DNA of 64,000 nucleotides, taken from positions 1,240,001 through 1,304,000 of the forward strand of contig NZ_CP109130.1 in NCBI RefSeq assembly GCF_035917975.1, in the 5' to 3' direction. Positions 8,612-17,098 of the stretch are shown one piece after another. A program made the translations under genes and the position numbers. The stretch's first letter is position 1. Each line of letters begins with the position of its first letter. Source of the DNA: Streptosporangium sp. NBC_01756 (GTDB lineage: Bacteria > Actinomycetota > Actinomycetes > Streptosporangiales > Streptosporangiaceae). The notes under the pieces are model-generated. The model was not told the origin of the DNA. It saw nothing but the letters and a program-made list of their open reading frames with translations, and searched no databases.

Positions 8612-9481
8612 TCACCCATCGAGGGCCGCCCGCGCCGCTTCCCGCAGGGCCTGCCCGGCGAGGACCCCGATGAGGTGGCGCCGGTAGTCGGCACTCGCGT
8701 GGATGTCGGCCTCCGGCTCGATCCGCTCCTGTACGGCCCGCGCCGCCGAGTCCCAGTCCGCCGAGGCCGGCGGGCGGTGGCCGCAGGCCCCGGTGACGTC
8801 GACGAGCACCGGGACGGGGCCCGCGCTCACGCAGGCCACCCGGGCTGCGATGATCCGCAGGTCGTCGTCCAGCCGGACCAGTGCCGCGATCCCCGCCAGG
8901 GCGTAGTCGCCGTGCCGCCTGGCCACCTCGCGGAACGCCGTGCCCGAACGCGCCGGAAGCAGGGGGAAGAACGCGGAGACGGCCAGTTCCCCGGGGCCGG
9001 TGGCCGACTCCAGGGGGCCGGTGAAGAAGGCGGCGGCGGGAACCTCACGGGTGGCGCCGCGCCGGGCCAGCCGTACCGAGCCGCCGAGGAGCGCGAGCAC
9101 GGCGGGCAGTTCGGCGGCCGGGTCGGCGTGCACCAGGCTGCCGACCACCGTGCCCCGATTGCGGATCACCGGGTGGGCGACCAGCCGGAGCGCCTGGCGC
9201 AGCAGCGGCTGAGCGGCGGCGACCCGCTCGGAACGCTCCACCTGCGCGTGCCTCGCCAACGCGCCGACCCGGACGCCGCCGGGCTCCACCTCGAGGGTGG
9301 CCAGCTCGGTGAGGCGGTTGATGTCGACGAGGTGGGCGGGTGCGGCCAGCCGCATGTTGAGCATCGGGATCAGGCTCTGGCCGCCCGCGAGCACCTTCCC
9401 GTCCGCCCCGGCTCCGGCGAGGTCGTCGAGCGCCTCGCCGAGGGAGCGCGGAGCGTGGTAGTCGAAGGGAGCCGGCTTCAC
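8612..9481 (-). CDS. FAD-binding subunit of xanthine dehydrogenase-type enzyme
   Basis: A 289-residue medium subunit of the CoxM/CutM type. AGGQSLIPMLNMRLA (about residues 32-46) and RNRGTVVGSLVHADPAAELP (about 108-127) are the two FAD pyrophosphate-binding loops of this family, followed by the C-terminal CO_deh_flav_C domain. The GTG start overlaps the TGA of the permease gene (GTGA, 9478-9481), so the two are translationally coupled. It transfers electrons from the iron-sulfur subunit to NAD or another acceptor. Confidence 0.93.
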   Translation of the reverse strand: MKPAPFDYHAPRSLGEALDDLAGAGADGKVLAGGQSLIPMLNMRLAAPAHLVDINRLTELATLEVEPGGVRVGALARHAQVERSERVAAAQPLLRQALRLVAHPVIRNRGTVVGSLVHADPAAELPAVLALLGGSVRLARRGATREVPAAAFFTGPLESATGPGELAVSAFFPLLPARSGTAFREVARRHGDYALAGIAALVRLDDDLRIIAARVACVSAGPVPVLVDVTGACGHRPPASADWDSAARAVQERIEPEADIHASADYRRHLIGVLAGQALREAARAALDG

Positions 9482-10893
9482 CCGGACGCCTCTCCCCGGT
9501 GCTCGCCCCGGTGCTCGCCTCCGTCGCCGGGGCCGCTGCCGGACCCGGCGAGCTCCGTGGTCCCGGCCCGGCCGGACAGCGCCCTCAGCAGGTGGTAGCC
9601 GCCCACCACCACGATGGTGCCGAGCGCGATGCCCTCCAGGGTGAACTCCGAGCCGATCATGTGCCGGACCGGCCCGATGGCGAGGATGATGCCCGCCCCG
9701 ATCGGGATCATGTTGATCGGGTTGGAGAAGTCAACCCGGTTCTCGATCCAGATCTTCGCGCCGAGCAGGCCGATCATGCCGTAGAGGATCACCGTGATGC
9801 CGCCGAGCACCCCGTTGGGGGTGGCCGCGACCAGCGCGCCGAACTTGGGGCACAGCCCGAAGAGGATCGCGATGACGGCCGCGATGTAGTAGGCCGCCGT
9901 GGAGTAGACCCTCGTGGCGGCCATGACCCCGATGTTCTCGGCGTAGGTGGTGGTCGGAGAGCCGCCGAAGGCACTGGCGACCGCGGTGGCGGCGCCGTCG
10001 CCGATGATCGCCCGGCCCAGGTAGGGGTCGACGTCGGTGCCGGTCATCTCACCGACCGCCTTGACATGGCCCACGTTCTCCGCGATCAGCGCGATCAGCG
10101 CCGGAAGCACCAGCAGCACCGCGGAGAACCTGATGTCGGGCAGGTGCATGTCGGGCAGGCCGATCCAGTCCGCCTCCGCCACACCGGCGAAACTCACCCG
10201 CGGATGCGTGTCGACCGCCCCGGTCGCGGCGTTGTAGGCGGTGATGTCCCCGAAGACCCGGTCGGCCGCCCAGGACAGGGCGAACCCGATGACCAGCCCC
10301 AGCAGGATGCCGATCCGGCCGACGAACCCCTTGAACAGCACGATGATCAGAAAGGTGACGACCATGGTGATCAGGGCGATCCACTGGTCACTGGGCCAGT
10401 AGACGTCGGCGACCACGTAGGCCAGGCCGAACCCGATCAGCATGACGACCGCACCGGTGACGACGGGCGGGAACACCCGGTTGATGACCTGCACCCCGAG
10501 ATAGTGGATCGCCACGCCCACCAGGGCGAGCACCAGGCCGACGACGAGGATCGCCCCGGTGACGATCGCGTCCGCCGCGGGCGTGTCGCCGCCGAAGATC
10601 GCCCGGATGGCCAGCACCCCGCCCACGAACGAGGCGCTCGTCCCGAGGTAGCTGGGGATCCTCCCCTTCACGATGAGCAGGAACATGATCGTCGCGATGC
10701 CGGAGAACATGATGGCGACGTTCGGGCTCAGCCCCATGACCAGCGGGAAGACGAAGGTCGCACCGAACATGGCGATGACGTGCTGCGCGCCGAACCCGAC
10801 CATGCGCGGCCACGACAGCCGCTCGTCCGGTCTGACCACCTCCCCTGGAGCCAGGGTCCTGCCGTCGCCGTGCCTGGTCCAACCTGCAACCAT
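9478..10893 (-). CDS. Xanthine/uracil permease (NCS2 family)
   Basis: A 471-residue, about 12-helix transporter of the nucleobase:cation symporter-2 family (GFGAQHVIAMFGATFVFPL near the N-terminus; the NCS2 signature region around ENVGHVKAVGEMTG). The ATG at 10893 is chosen because GAAAGGTGGGG sits just upstream; the frame also opens farther out at 10980 without such a site. First gene of the operon permease, FAD, 2Fe-2S, molybdenum subunit. The context points to import of xanthine or uric acid as nitrogen source. Confidence 0.92.
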   Translation of the reverse strand: MVAGWTRHGDGRTLAPGEVVRPDERLSWPRMVGFGAQHVIAMFGATFVFPLVMGLSPNVAIMFSGIATIMFLLIVKGRIPSYLGTSASFVGGVLAIRAIFGGDTPAADAIVTGAILVVGLVLALVGVAIHYLGVQVINRVFPPVVTGAVVMLIGFGLAYVVADVYWPSDQWIALITMVVTFLIIVLFKGFVGRIGILLGLVIGFALSWAADRVFGDITAYNAATGAVDTHPRVSFAGVAEADWIGLPDMHLPDIRFSAVLLVLPALIALIAENVGHVKAVGEMTGTDVDPYLGRAIIGDGAATAVASAFGGSPTTTYAENIGVMAATRVYSTAAYYIAAVIAILFGLCPKFGALVAATPNGVLGGITVILYGMIGLLGAKIWIENRVDFSNPINMIPIGAGIILAIGPVRHMIGSEFTLEGIALGTIVVVGGYHLLRALSGRAGTTELAGSGSGPGDGGEHRGEHRGEASG

Positions 10894-11027
10894 CAAGCCC
10901 CACCTTTCACCGGGCCGTCGGTCGGTGGCCACCCCCGCAGGCATGCCTCCGGCGAATCCCCATGCTGTCGTTGCGGGCACATTAGGCCCGCGGCTCTGCC
11001 CTTACACTGTCATGATCTGCCAAAACT

Positions 11028-11046
11028 GATCCCCTGACCAGGGGTC
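11028..11046 (-). terminator. Likely terminator after pucR and the S4 gene
   Basis: On the minus strand CCCCT-ggtc-AGGGG forms a short GC hairpin, followed within a few bases by a TTTT stretch. It lies 40 bases beyond the S4 gene stop and before the permease promoter region. Confidence 0.5.
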
Positions 11047-11086
11047 GACTCGCGCACAGTGTGATCGACGGCGAGGTGAGACGGGG

Positions 11087-11308
11087 TCAGGCCCGGGTGC
11101 CGACGACCCGGATCTCGAAGCCGTCGCCGGCGACGACCTGCCCGGCGCGGATCTTGCAGGTCTTGCGGAGCTCGATCTCGCCGTCCACCATGACGTTCCC
11201 CTCCGCGATGAAGTGCTTGGCCTGACCGCCGGTGTCGGTGACGGCACAGTACTTCAGCAGGTCGCACAGCGGGATGTAGTCGGTCTCCAGCTCAAAGGTC
11301 TCGTTCAC
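11087..11308 (-). CDS. S4-domain RNA-binding protein (YbcJ-like)
   Basis: A 73-residue protein that is essentially one S4 RNA-binding domain (IPLCDLLKYC, GGQAKHFIAEGNVMVDGE, KTCKIRAGQVV). The family is small and stand-alone; the E. coli member YbcJ binds structured RNA, with unclear function. Its start is 11 bases after the pucR stop on the same strand, so it is co-transcribed with the purine-catabolism activator. Whether it takes part in that regulation is not known. Confidence 0.88.
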   Translation of the reverse strand: MNETFELETDYIPLCDLLKYCAVTDTGGQAKHFIAEGNVMVDGEIELRKTCKIRAGQVVAGDGFEIRVVGTRA

Positions 11309-11319
11309 GGTCCACGAGT

Positions 11320-12882
11320 TTAGATGCCGCGCATCCGCAGGACGTGCAGGGCGAGGGTGAGATTCAGCCGCAGGTGGGCGTCCTCGGTGAAGTTGCCGAG
11401 CATCCGTTCCAGCTTGCCGATGCGGTAGCGCAGCGTGTTGTAGTGGAAGTGCAGCCGGCGGGCCGTCTCGGCGACGTTGAGGTTGGTGTCGAGCAGCACC
11501 TGCAGGGTCTGGCGGAGGTCGGCGTTCTCGGCGTCGTCGTCGGCGGCCAGCGGGCCGAGGGCCTCGCGGACGAAGGCGTGCAGTTCGGCGGTGTCGTCGA
11601 CCAGGGACAGCAGGCGGTAGACGCCGAGCTGGTCGAAGTGGGCGACCGCGGCGGGGCCGTGGAGCTGACGGCCGACCTTGGCCGCCTTCACCGCCTGGCC
11701 GTACGCCTCGGGAAGGGCGTCGGCTCCGGCGGCGGTACGGCTGGCCCCGGTGGAGAAGGTCGCGGACAGTCCCTCGGCGAAGGCCGCGGCGGCGTCCTTG
11801 GCCAGGCGGACGGTGTCGACGGCCGCGTCCACGACGGTGACGACCTCGTGGGAGAAGCCGGCCACCGCACCGCGCGGGTCGTGCCGGCGCATCGCGGCGG
11901 TCCAGGAGGTGACCAGGCGGTCCTGGGCGACGCGCTCATCCCGCTCCGGGTCGAGCTGGGCCACCAGCACGGTGACCGGACGCTCCAGATCCCAGCCGAA
12001 GGCCCTGGCCCGCGAGGTGACCCGCTCGGCGCCCCCGGCCCGGCCGGCGAGCACGTCGCGCAGGAAGTCGGCGCGGTATTTGCTCTCGACCGCGTTGACG
12101 GCCTCCTGCCTGGTCACCACGAGCGCGGCGACGGTGGCGGCACGTTCCAGGATTCCCACGTCGCTGTCCGAGACCGACCCGACAGGACCGCGGGCGAGGA
12201 TCCGGCCGTGGTGGTGGCCGCCCGCGACGACCGAGACCGAGGTGTGGTCCCCGTCGGGGACGTCGCACAGCACCGCCAGGTGATCGGCGGGCCCGGCGGA
12301 GGCCAGCACCTGGCCCGTCCCGTCCAGCACCGCCACGGCCACGTCGAGCAGCCCGGCCACCTCGGCCGCCACCTCGCGCAGCCCGCCTCCGGCCAGCACG
12401 ACCTGGACCAGCGCCCGGTGTGCCTCCTCGGCTCGGGCCAGCACAGCGGCCTGCCGGTTGAGGACGTCGGTGAGCACCTGGTTGAGGATGTCGTCGAAAC
12501 CGACGTCGTCAGGGAGTTGGATCAGCGGGAAGCCCAGCCGGTCGGCCTGCTCCACCATTTCCTCGGGTAGCCGGTCCACGTAACGGCCGAGCTTGATGGC
12601 CAGCGCGGCCAGGCCGCGTTCGTCGAGGTCGGCCACCAGCCGGTCGAGCGACTGGGGGGTGTTGCGCAGCGGGTAACCGGTGGTGAGCAGCAGTTCGTGC
12701 GGCTTCACCCAGGCGAGGACGTCGGGAACCTCCATGACGTTGAGCCGCTGCACGATCCTGCCCAGGCCCCGCTCCCCCGCGAGCAGCCGGGCCCCTGCCA
12801 GGGTCGAGACTCCGAGGACCTCGCTGACGGCGATGCCGTGAATGATCGTGCCGGTGCTTGCCAGACGCACGGGAGGTTCCAT
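11320..12882 (-). CDS. pucR: PucR-family activator of purine catabolism
   Basis: A 520-residue PucR-type regulator. The N-terminal PucR ligand domain (LLLTTGYPLRN, GLAALAIKLGRYVDRLP, GFPLIQLP) is followed by a GGDEF-like central region and a C-terminal HTH_30 domain (LNVAETARRLHFHYNTLRYRIGKLE, about residues 465-490). In Bacillus, PucR responds to allantoin-pathway intermediates and activates purine-degradation genes. Here it is flanked by the xanthine-dehydrogenase/permease operon on one side and divergent allHFG on the other, so both are likely targets. Full length; ATG at 12882. Confidence 0.92.
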   Translation of the reverse strand: MEPPVRLASTGTIIHGIAVSEVLGVSTLAGARLLAGERGLGRIVQRLNVMEVPDVLAWVKPHELLLTTGYPLRNTPQSLDRLVADLDERGLAALAIKLGRYVDRLPEEMVEQADRLGFPLIQLPDDVGFDDILNQVLTDVLNRQAAVLARAEEAHRALVQVVLAGGGLREVAAEVAGLLDVAVAVLDGTGQVLASAGPADHLAVLCDVPDGDHTSVSVVAGGHHHGRILARGPVGSVSDSDVGILERAATVAALVVTRQEAVNAVESKYRADFLRDVLAGRAGGAERVTSRARAFGWDLERPVTVLVAQLDPERDERVAQDRLVTSWTAAMRRHDPRGAVAGFSHEVVTVVDAAVDTVRLAKDAAAAFAEGLSATFSTGASRTAAGADALPEAYGQAVKAAKVGRQLHGPAAVAHFDQLGVYRLLSLVDDTAELHAFVREALGPLAADDDAENADLRQTLQVLLDTNLNVAETARRLHFHYNTLRYRIGKLERMLGNFTEDAHLRLNLTLALHVLRMRGI

Positions 12883-12920
12883 GCTGCGATTGTGACCGAT
12901 GAAGACGTCTGTCAGGAAGA

Positions 12921-12987
12921 GCCAACCTTTGGGCCGACTGTTGGCACCTTTCTCCGTACGGCGTTGATCGGAGACCGTTCTACGGTC
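12921..12987. promoter_or_regulatory. Divergent pucR/allHFG control region with two inverted repeats
   Basis: The 200-base gap between pucR and allH holds GCCAAC (12921-12926) / GTTGGC (12940-12945), 13 bp apart, and a compact GACCG-ttcta-CGGTC palindrome (12973-12987). The first resembles a regulator site by symmetry only. Candidate PucR binding sites; no consensus could be checked. Confidence 0.4.
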
Positions 12988-13083
12988 GGCTTCAATGGAT
13001 CAATGGATGGGGGAATCCGTGATCGAGATCAGCGAGTGGACCGGCGGTCGCCGCACCGCCACGGGGCCGCCCGGGGGGACCGG

Positions 13084-13974
13084 ATGACCGTTGCGACGCG
13101 CCCGGGGGCCCGGCGGGCCCATGCGCGGACAGACGCGACCGGCGCGGCCAGCACGGCCCTGCGCCAGGTGCTGGAGTCTCCCCGCCGCCCCGCGAGGGTG
13201 CTGGCGGCCTTCCCTTCCGGGATCTATCTGGAGGTCCGTACGGAGCTGGAACCGCACGTGGTCGCGGTGGTGACGGGGAGCGCCACCAGACTGCCCAACG
13301 CGATGGTGGTCACCGGTCCGATACCGCGGGCCGCCGTCGGGGACGAGGCGCATGTGGGCGACGGATCGATCGAGGTCGGGCGGCTCAGCCTGCGGGCGGG
13401 CCGCTGGTGGAATCCCGCCCCGGTGCTCGGTCCGGTGGATCCGGTACGGCTGGCGGCCGCGCTGCCCGTGATGACGGAGCTGTGCGACCGGTCGGCGCGG
13501 CGTCCGGGGCTGGAGGGTCACGGCGCCGCCGGGCTGCTGGCCGAGGGCTGCGCGCAGGCGTCCCTGGTGCGAGGCGTGATGGCCGCCGAGCAGCTCGTCG
13601 GGCTGGGGCCGGGACTCACTCCCAGCGGTGACGACATGCTCGCCGGGCTGCTGGTGGCGTTGCGGCACCTGGGTACGGCGGCGGGGGCGCCACGGGCCGG
13701 CTGGCTGGCCGGCTGGCTGGCCGCCGCGGTCACCTTCGACGCGCGCGGCCGGACCACTCCCATCTCCGCGACGCTGTTGCACTGCGCGGCCCGGGGCGAG
13801 GCCAGCGGTGAGGTGCTGGCCGTACTGCGGGGTCTGGCGGGACGGCAGGCGCTGGAGCCGGCGCTGCACCGGCTGCTCCAGCTCGGCCACACGTCGGGGG
13901 CGGACCTCGCCTGGGGGATGCGCATCGGCCTCGCCGCCGTCGTCACCCTGGGGGGCGGGGCCGGTGAGCGCTGA
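13084..13974 (+). CDS. allH: Oxamate carbamoyltransferase subunit AllH (DUF2877)
   Basis: A 296-residue DUF2877 protein recognised by GLGPGLTPSGDDMLAG near residue 174. In E. coli the equivalents AllF, AllG and AllH (formerly FdrA, YlbE, YlbF) together form oxamate carbamoyltransferase, which converts oxalurate and phosphate to oxamate and carbamoyl phosphate at the end of anaerobic allantoin breakdown. The order allH-allF-allG follows here. The ATG at 13084 has GGGGGG upstream; an in-frame ATG about 80 bases earlier is less likely. It overlaps the next gene by 11 bases. Confidence 0.87.
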   Translation: MTVATRPGARRAHARTDATGAASTALRQVLESPRRPARVLAAFPSGIYLEVRTELEPHVVAVVTGSATRLPNAMVVTGPIPRAAVGDEAHVGDGSIEVGRLSLRAGRWWNPAPVLGPVDPVRLAAALPVMTELCDRSARRPGLEGHGAAGLLAEGCAQASLVRGVMAAEQLVGLGPGLTPSGDDMLAGLLVALRHLGTAAGAPRAGWLAGWLAAAVTFDARGRTTPISATLLHCAARGEASGEVLAVLRGLAGRQALEPALHRLLQLGHTSGADLAWGMRIGLAAVVTLGGGAGER

Positions 13975-15394
13975 CCTGGTCCGGATCCGCACGGGGGTGT
14001 ACCACGACTCGGTGAGCCTGATGAGGGTCAGCCAGGCCGTCACCGCGCTGCCCGGTGTGGAGGTCGCGATGGTGGCGATGGCCACCGAGCTCAACCTCGG
14101 GATGGCCGCCGAACTGGGCTTCGATCTCCCCGAGGCGGGCCCGGCCGACCTGCTGATCGCCCTGCGGAGTGGTGCGGCGGACACGCTGGAGACGGCCGCC
14201 GCCGAGCTGGACCGGCTGCTGGCCGCCCTCACCGGCGCCGCGGCGGGGCCCGCGGCAGCCGCGCACCCGCCGCGCACCGTGCGCGCCGCCGCGCGCGATC
14301 ACGCCTGCACGCTGGCCCTGGTCTCGGTGCCGGGACCGTACGCGTTCGCCGAGGCGATGGACGCGATCGAGGCCGGTCTGTCGGTGATGGTCTTCAGTGA
14401 CAACGTGCCGGTCGAGCAGGAGGTGCTGCTCAAGAGGCGTGCCGATGAGCTGGACGTGCTGGTCATGGGGCCCGACTGCGGCACCTCGGTGATCGGCGGG
14501 GCGGGTCTCGGCTTCGCGAACGTGCTCCGGCCGGGTCCGGTCGGGGTGGTGGCCGCCTCGGGGACCGGCGCCCAGCAGGTGACCTGCCTGCTGGATTCGG
14601 CGGGTGTGGGGGTCAGCCATGTGCTGGGCGTGGGGGGCAGGGACCTGTCGGAGGAGGTGGGCGGGCGGTCCACGCTCCGCGCGCTCCAGGCGCTCGACGC
14701 CGATCCGGCGACCGAACTGATCGTGCTGATCTCCAAACCGCCCGCTCCCGGGGTCGCGCACGCCGTGCGGGAGGCCGTCGCCGCACTGGGGACTCCCGTG
14801 GTGAGCGCGCTGCTCGGCACCGGCGCCGGCGATCTGACGGCCGCGGCCGAGGCCGCCCTGCGCGCGCTCGGGGCGCCGGTTCCCGTGTGGCGGTCGTGGC
14901 CCGCACCGTCCGCACCGTCCGCGATGTCCGCACCGTCCGCACCGTCCGCGACGATGTGCGCGCACGGGCCCGCGGGGACGTTGCGGGGCGTCTACTCGGG
15001 CGGGACGCTGTGCGCCGAGGCCAGGCTGGTCGCCGGGACCGGGGAGTTCACCGACTTCGGCGACGACGTCTACACCCGCGGCCGGGCCCACCCGATGATC
15101 GACTCCACGTTCCGCCTGGAGGCGCTGGCCGAGGTGCCGCCGGGCGACGTCGCCCTGCTCGACGTGGTTCTCGGGTACGGCGCCGACCCCGACCCCTCGG
15201 CACGGCTCGCCCCGGGGATCGCCGCCGCGGTCGGCAGGGGTGTGCCGGTGGTCGTCGCGCTGATCGGTTCCGAGGGCGATCCCCAGCGGCCGGACGTCCA
15301 GGCGGAGGCGTTGCGCTCGGCGGGAGCCGCGGTGTTCGCCTCCAACGCCCAGGCCGCCCGGCACGCGTCCGGCCTGCTCGCGAGCCCCCGTTGA
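13964..15394 (+). CDS. allF: Oxamate carbamoyltransferase subunit AllF (FdrA family)
   Basis: A 476-residue FdrA-type protein related in fold to succinyl-CoA synthetase alpha. GPDCGTSVIGG and ASGTGAQQVTCLLD mark the first nucleotide-binding-like domain; a second domain after residue about 335 starts RGVYSGGTLCAEA. Between them is an Ala/Pro/Ser linker made of repeats (14901-14950). The GTG at 13964 overlaps the allH stop and is preceded by GGGGCGGGG. It forms the catalytic assembly with AllG and AllH. The FdrA name is historical; acyl-CoA synthesis is not expected. Confidence 0.85.
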   Translation: MSADLVRIRTGVYHDSVSLMRVSQAVTALPGVEVAMVAMATELNLGMAAELGFDLPEAGPADLLIALRSGAADTLETAAAELDRLLAALTGAAAGPAAAAHPPRTVRAAARDHACTLALVSVPGPYAFAEAMDAIEAGLSVMVFSDNVPVEQEVLLKRRADELDVLVMGPDCGTSVIGGAGLGFANVLRPGPVGVVAASGTGAQQVTCLLDSAGVGVSHVLGVGGRDLSEEVGGRSTLRALQALDADPATELIVLISKPPAPGVAHAVREAVAALGTPVVSALLGTGAGDLTAAAEAALRALGAPVPVWRSWPAPSAPSAMSAPSAPSATMCAHGPAGTLRGVYSGGTLCAEARLVAGTGEFTDFGDDVYTRGRAHPMIDSTFRLEALAEVPPGDVALLDVVLGYGADPDPSARLAPGIAAAVGRGVPVVVALIGSEGDPQRPDVQAEALRSAGAAVFASNAQAARHASGLLASPR

Positions 15395-15458
15395 CGCGCG
15401 CCGGCGGCCGAAGGAACGGCCCCGCCGCACGTCGCCGTCCTTCGCCCGGGAGACACCG

Positions 15459-16868
15459 ATGACACTGCCCATGCTCTCCGGAGAGCCCCAGGTGATCACG
15501 GTCGGGGCCGAGCTCCTCGGCGAGGCCCTGGACGCGCAGGCGGTGCCCAGGGTGGGGGTGGACTGGCGTCCGCCGATGCCCGGTACCACAGGCGACCTGG
15601 CCCGGGTGCTCGCCGACCCGCGCAGGGTCCGCGCCAACGCCACGGCCGTGGGCCGCCTGGTGTCCGCACGGCCCCAGCTCGTCGCGGTACGGCCCGCACA
15701 CGAGGTGCTGGACCTGCCCAGGGGCACGTTCCTGCACGCGGGGCCGCCGATCGACTGGGAACGGGCGTCGGGCCCGATGCGCGGCGCGCTCGTCGGGGCG
15801 ATGCTGCTGGAGGGGTTGGCCGCCGACGCGGAGGAGGCCGGCGGGCTGCTGGCGGCCGGCGGCGCCCGGCTGGAGCCCTGCCACCATCACCGGACGGTGG
15901 GCCCGATGGCGGGCGTGGTCAGCCCGTCGATGTGGATGTTCGAGGTCCGTGACGCCGAGCACGGCGGCACCGCCTACTGCTCGCTCAACGAGGGCCTGGG
16001 CAAGGTCCTGCGCTACGGCGCCTACGGCCCGGAGGTGCTGGCGCGGCTGCGCTGGATGGGCGAGGTGCTCGGCCCCGTCCTGCGGGCCACCCTGGAGCGG
16101 ACCGGCCCGCTGGATCTCAGGGCGCTGACCGCGCAGGCCCTGCAGATGGGCGACGAGCTGCACAACCGCAACCGGGCCGCCACCTCGCTGCTGGTGCGGG
16201 AGCTGGCCCCGGGGATCGTGGACGCCGCCCCCGGTCACGCGGCCGAGGTGCTGCGTTTCGTCAACGGCAACGACCACTTCTTCCTCAACGCGGGCATGGC
16301 CGCGTGCAAGGTGAGCGCGGACGCGGCCAGGGACGTGCCCGGCTCCACCATGGTCGTCGCGATGGCCCGCAACGGCACGGACTTCGGCGTTCAGGTCTCC
16401 GGACTGGGTGACCGCTGGTTCACCGGTCCGGCGGGCGTGCCGGACGGTCTCTATCTCGGCGCGTACGGCCCCGCGGACGCCAATCCCGACATCGGCGACT
16501 CCACCATCACCGAGACCGCGGGGCTGGGCGGGTTCGCGATGGCCGCGGCCCCGGCGATCGTCAGGTTCGTCGGCGGCGACGTGTCCGACGCGACGGCGGC
16601 GACCCGGTCCATGTACGAGATCACCCTCGCCGAGCATCCCGCCTACCAGATTCCGGCCCTCGACTTCCGGGGCACACCGGTCGGCGTCGACGTCACGCTG
16701 GTCGCCAGGACGGGGCTGCTGCCCACCGTGAACACCGGGATCGCGGGCCGGGTCGCGGGCACGGGACAGGTCGGCGCGGGGCTGGTGAGCCCGCCCGCCT
16801 CGGCCTTCACCGCCGCCCTGACGGCGCTGGCCGCAGCCGCCGACCCCGGTGGCGAATCGCGTAAGTAA
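15459..16868 (+). CDS. allG: Oxamate carbamoyltransferase subunit AllG (DUF1116)
   Basis: A 469-residue DUF1116 protein of normal family length. Recognisable blocks are EPCHHHRTVGPMAGVVSPSM near residue 146, MGDELHNRNRAATSLL near 230 and FVNGNDHFFLNAGMAACK near 268. It completes the AllFGH set. It is 64 bases downstream of allF on the same strand, with GGGAGA before the ATG. The carbamate kinase (AllK) that would make ATP from the carbamoyl phosphate is not in this window. Confidence 0.87.
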   Translation: MTLPMLSGEPQVITVGAELLGEALDAQAVPRVGVDWRPPMPGTTGDLARVLADPRRVRANATAVGRLVSARPQLVAVRPAHEVLDLPRGTFLHAGPPIDWERASGPMRGALVGAMLLEGLAADAEEAGGLLAAGGARLEPCHHHRTVGPMAGVVSPSMWMFEVRDAEHGGTAYCSLNEGLGKVLRYGAYGPEVLARLRWMGEVLGPVLRATLERTGPLDLRALTAQALQMGDELHNRNRAATSLLVRELAPGIVDAAPGHAAEVLRFVNGNDHFFLNAGMAACKVSADAARDVPGSTMVVAMARNGTDFGVQVSGLGDRWFTGPAGVPDGLYLGAYGPADANPDIGDSTITETAGLGGFAMAAAPAIVRFVGGDVSDATAATRSMYEITLAEHPAYQIPALDFRGTPVGVDVTLVARTGLLPTVNTGIAGRVAGTGQVGAGLVSPPASAFTAALTALAAAADPGGESRK

Positions 16869-17098
16869 TCCTTTTCCCGGGCGACCACCGCCCGAAATTC
16901 ATGATCGAATCATCGGGGCGCGGCGGCGTATCACGGCTTGGCATCGGCTCTCGGGCGGCAGGTCAGCGAGGCTGCTGAGGGACACTTCCGGCATTCGGCG
17001 CTATGCGCTTTCGGGCGCACCAACTTCCATTTCCGAATGTGATCCCGATATCGTGGCCCGTCTTAGAAATAAGATTGATCGTGGGGGGACGGGGTACG

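Noticed and set aside
5455-9481. Carbon monoxide dehydrogenase (coxMSL)
   Set aside because: The large subunit has PYRGAGR rather than the AYRCSFR of true CO dehydrogenase, and the gene context is purine catabolism.
13964-15394. Succinyl-CoA synthetase alpha subunit
   Set aside because: The nucleotide-binding fold is shared, but the gene sits between DUF2877 and DUF1116 genes as in the allF-G-H set, and no beta subunit is present.
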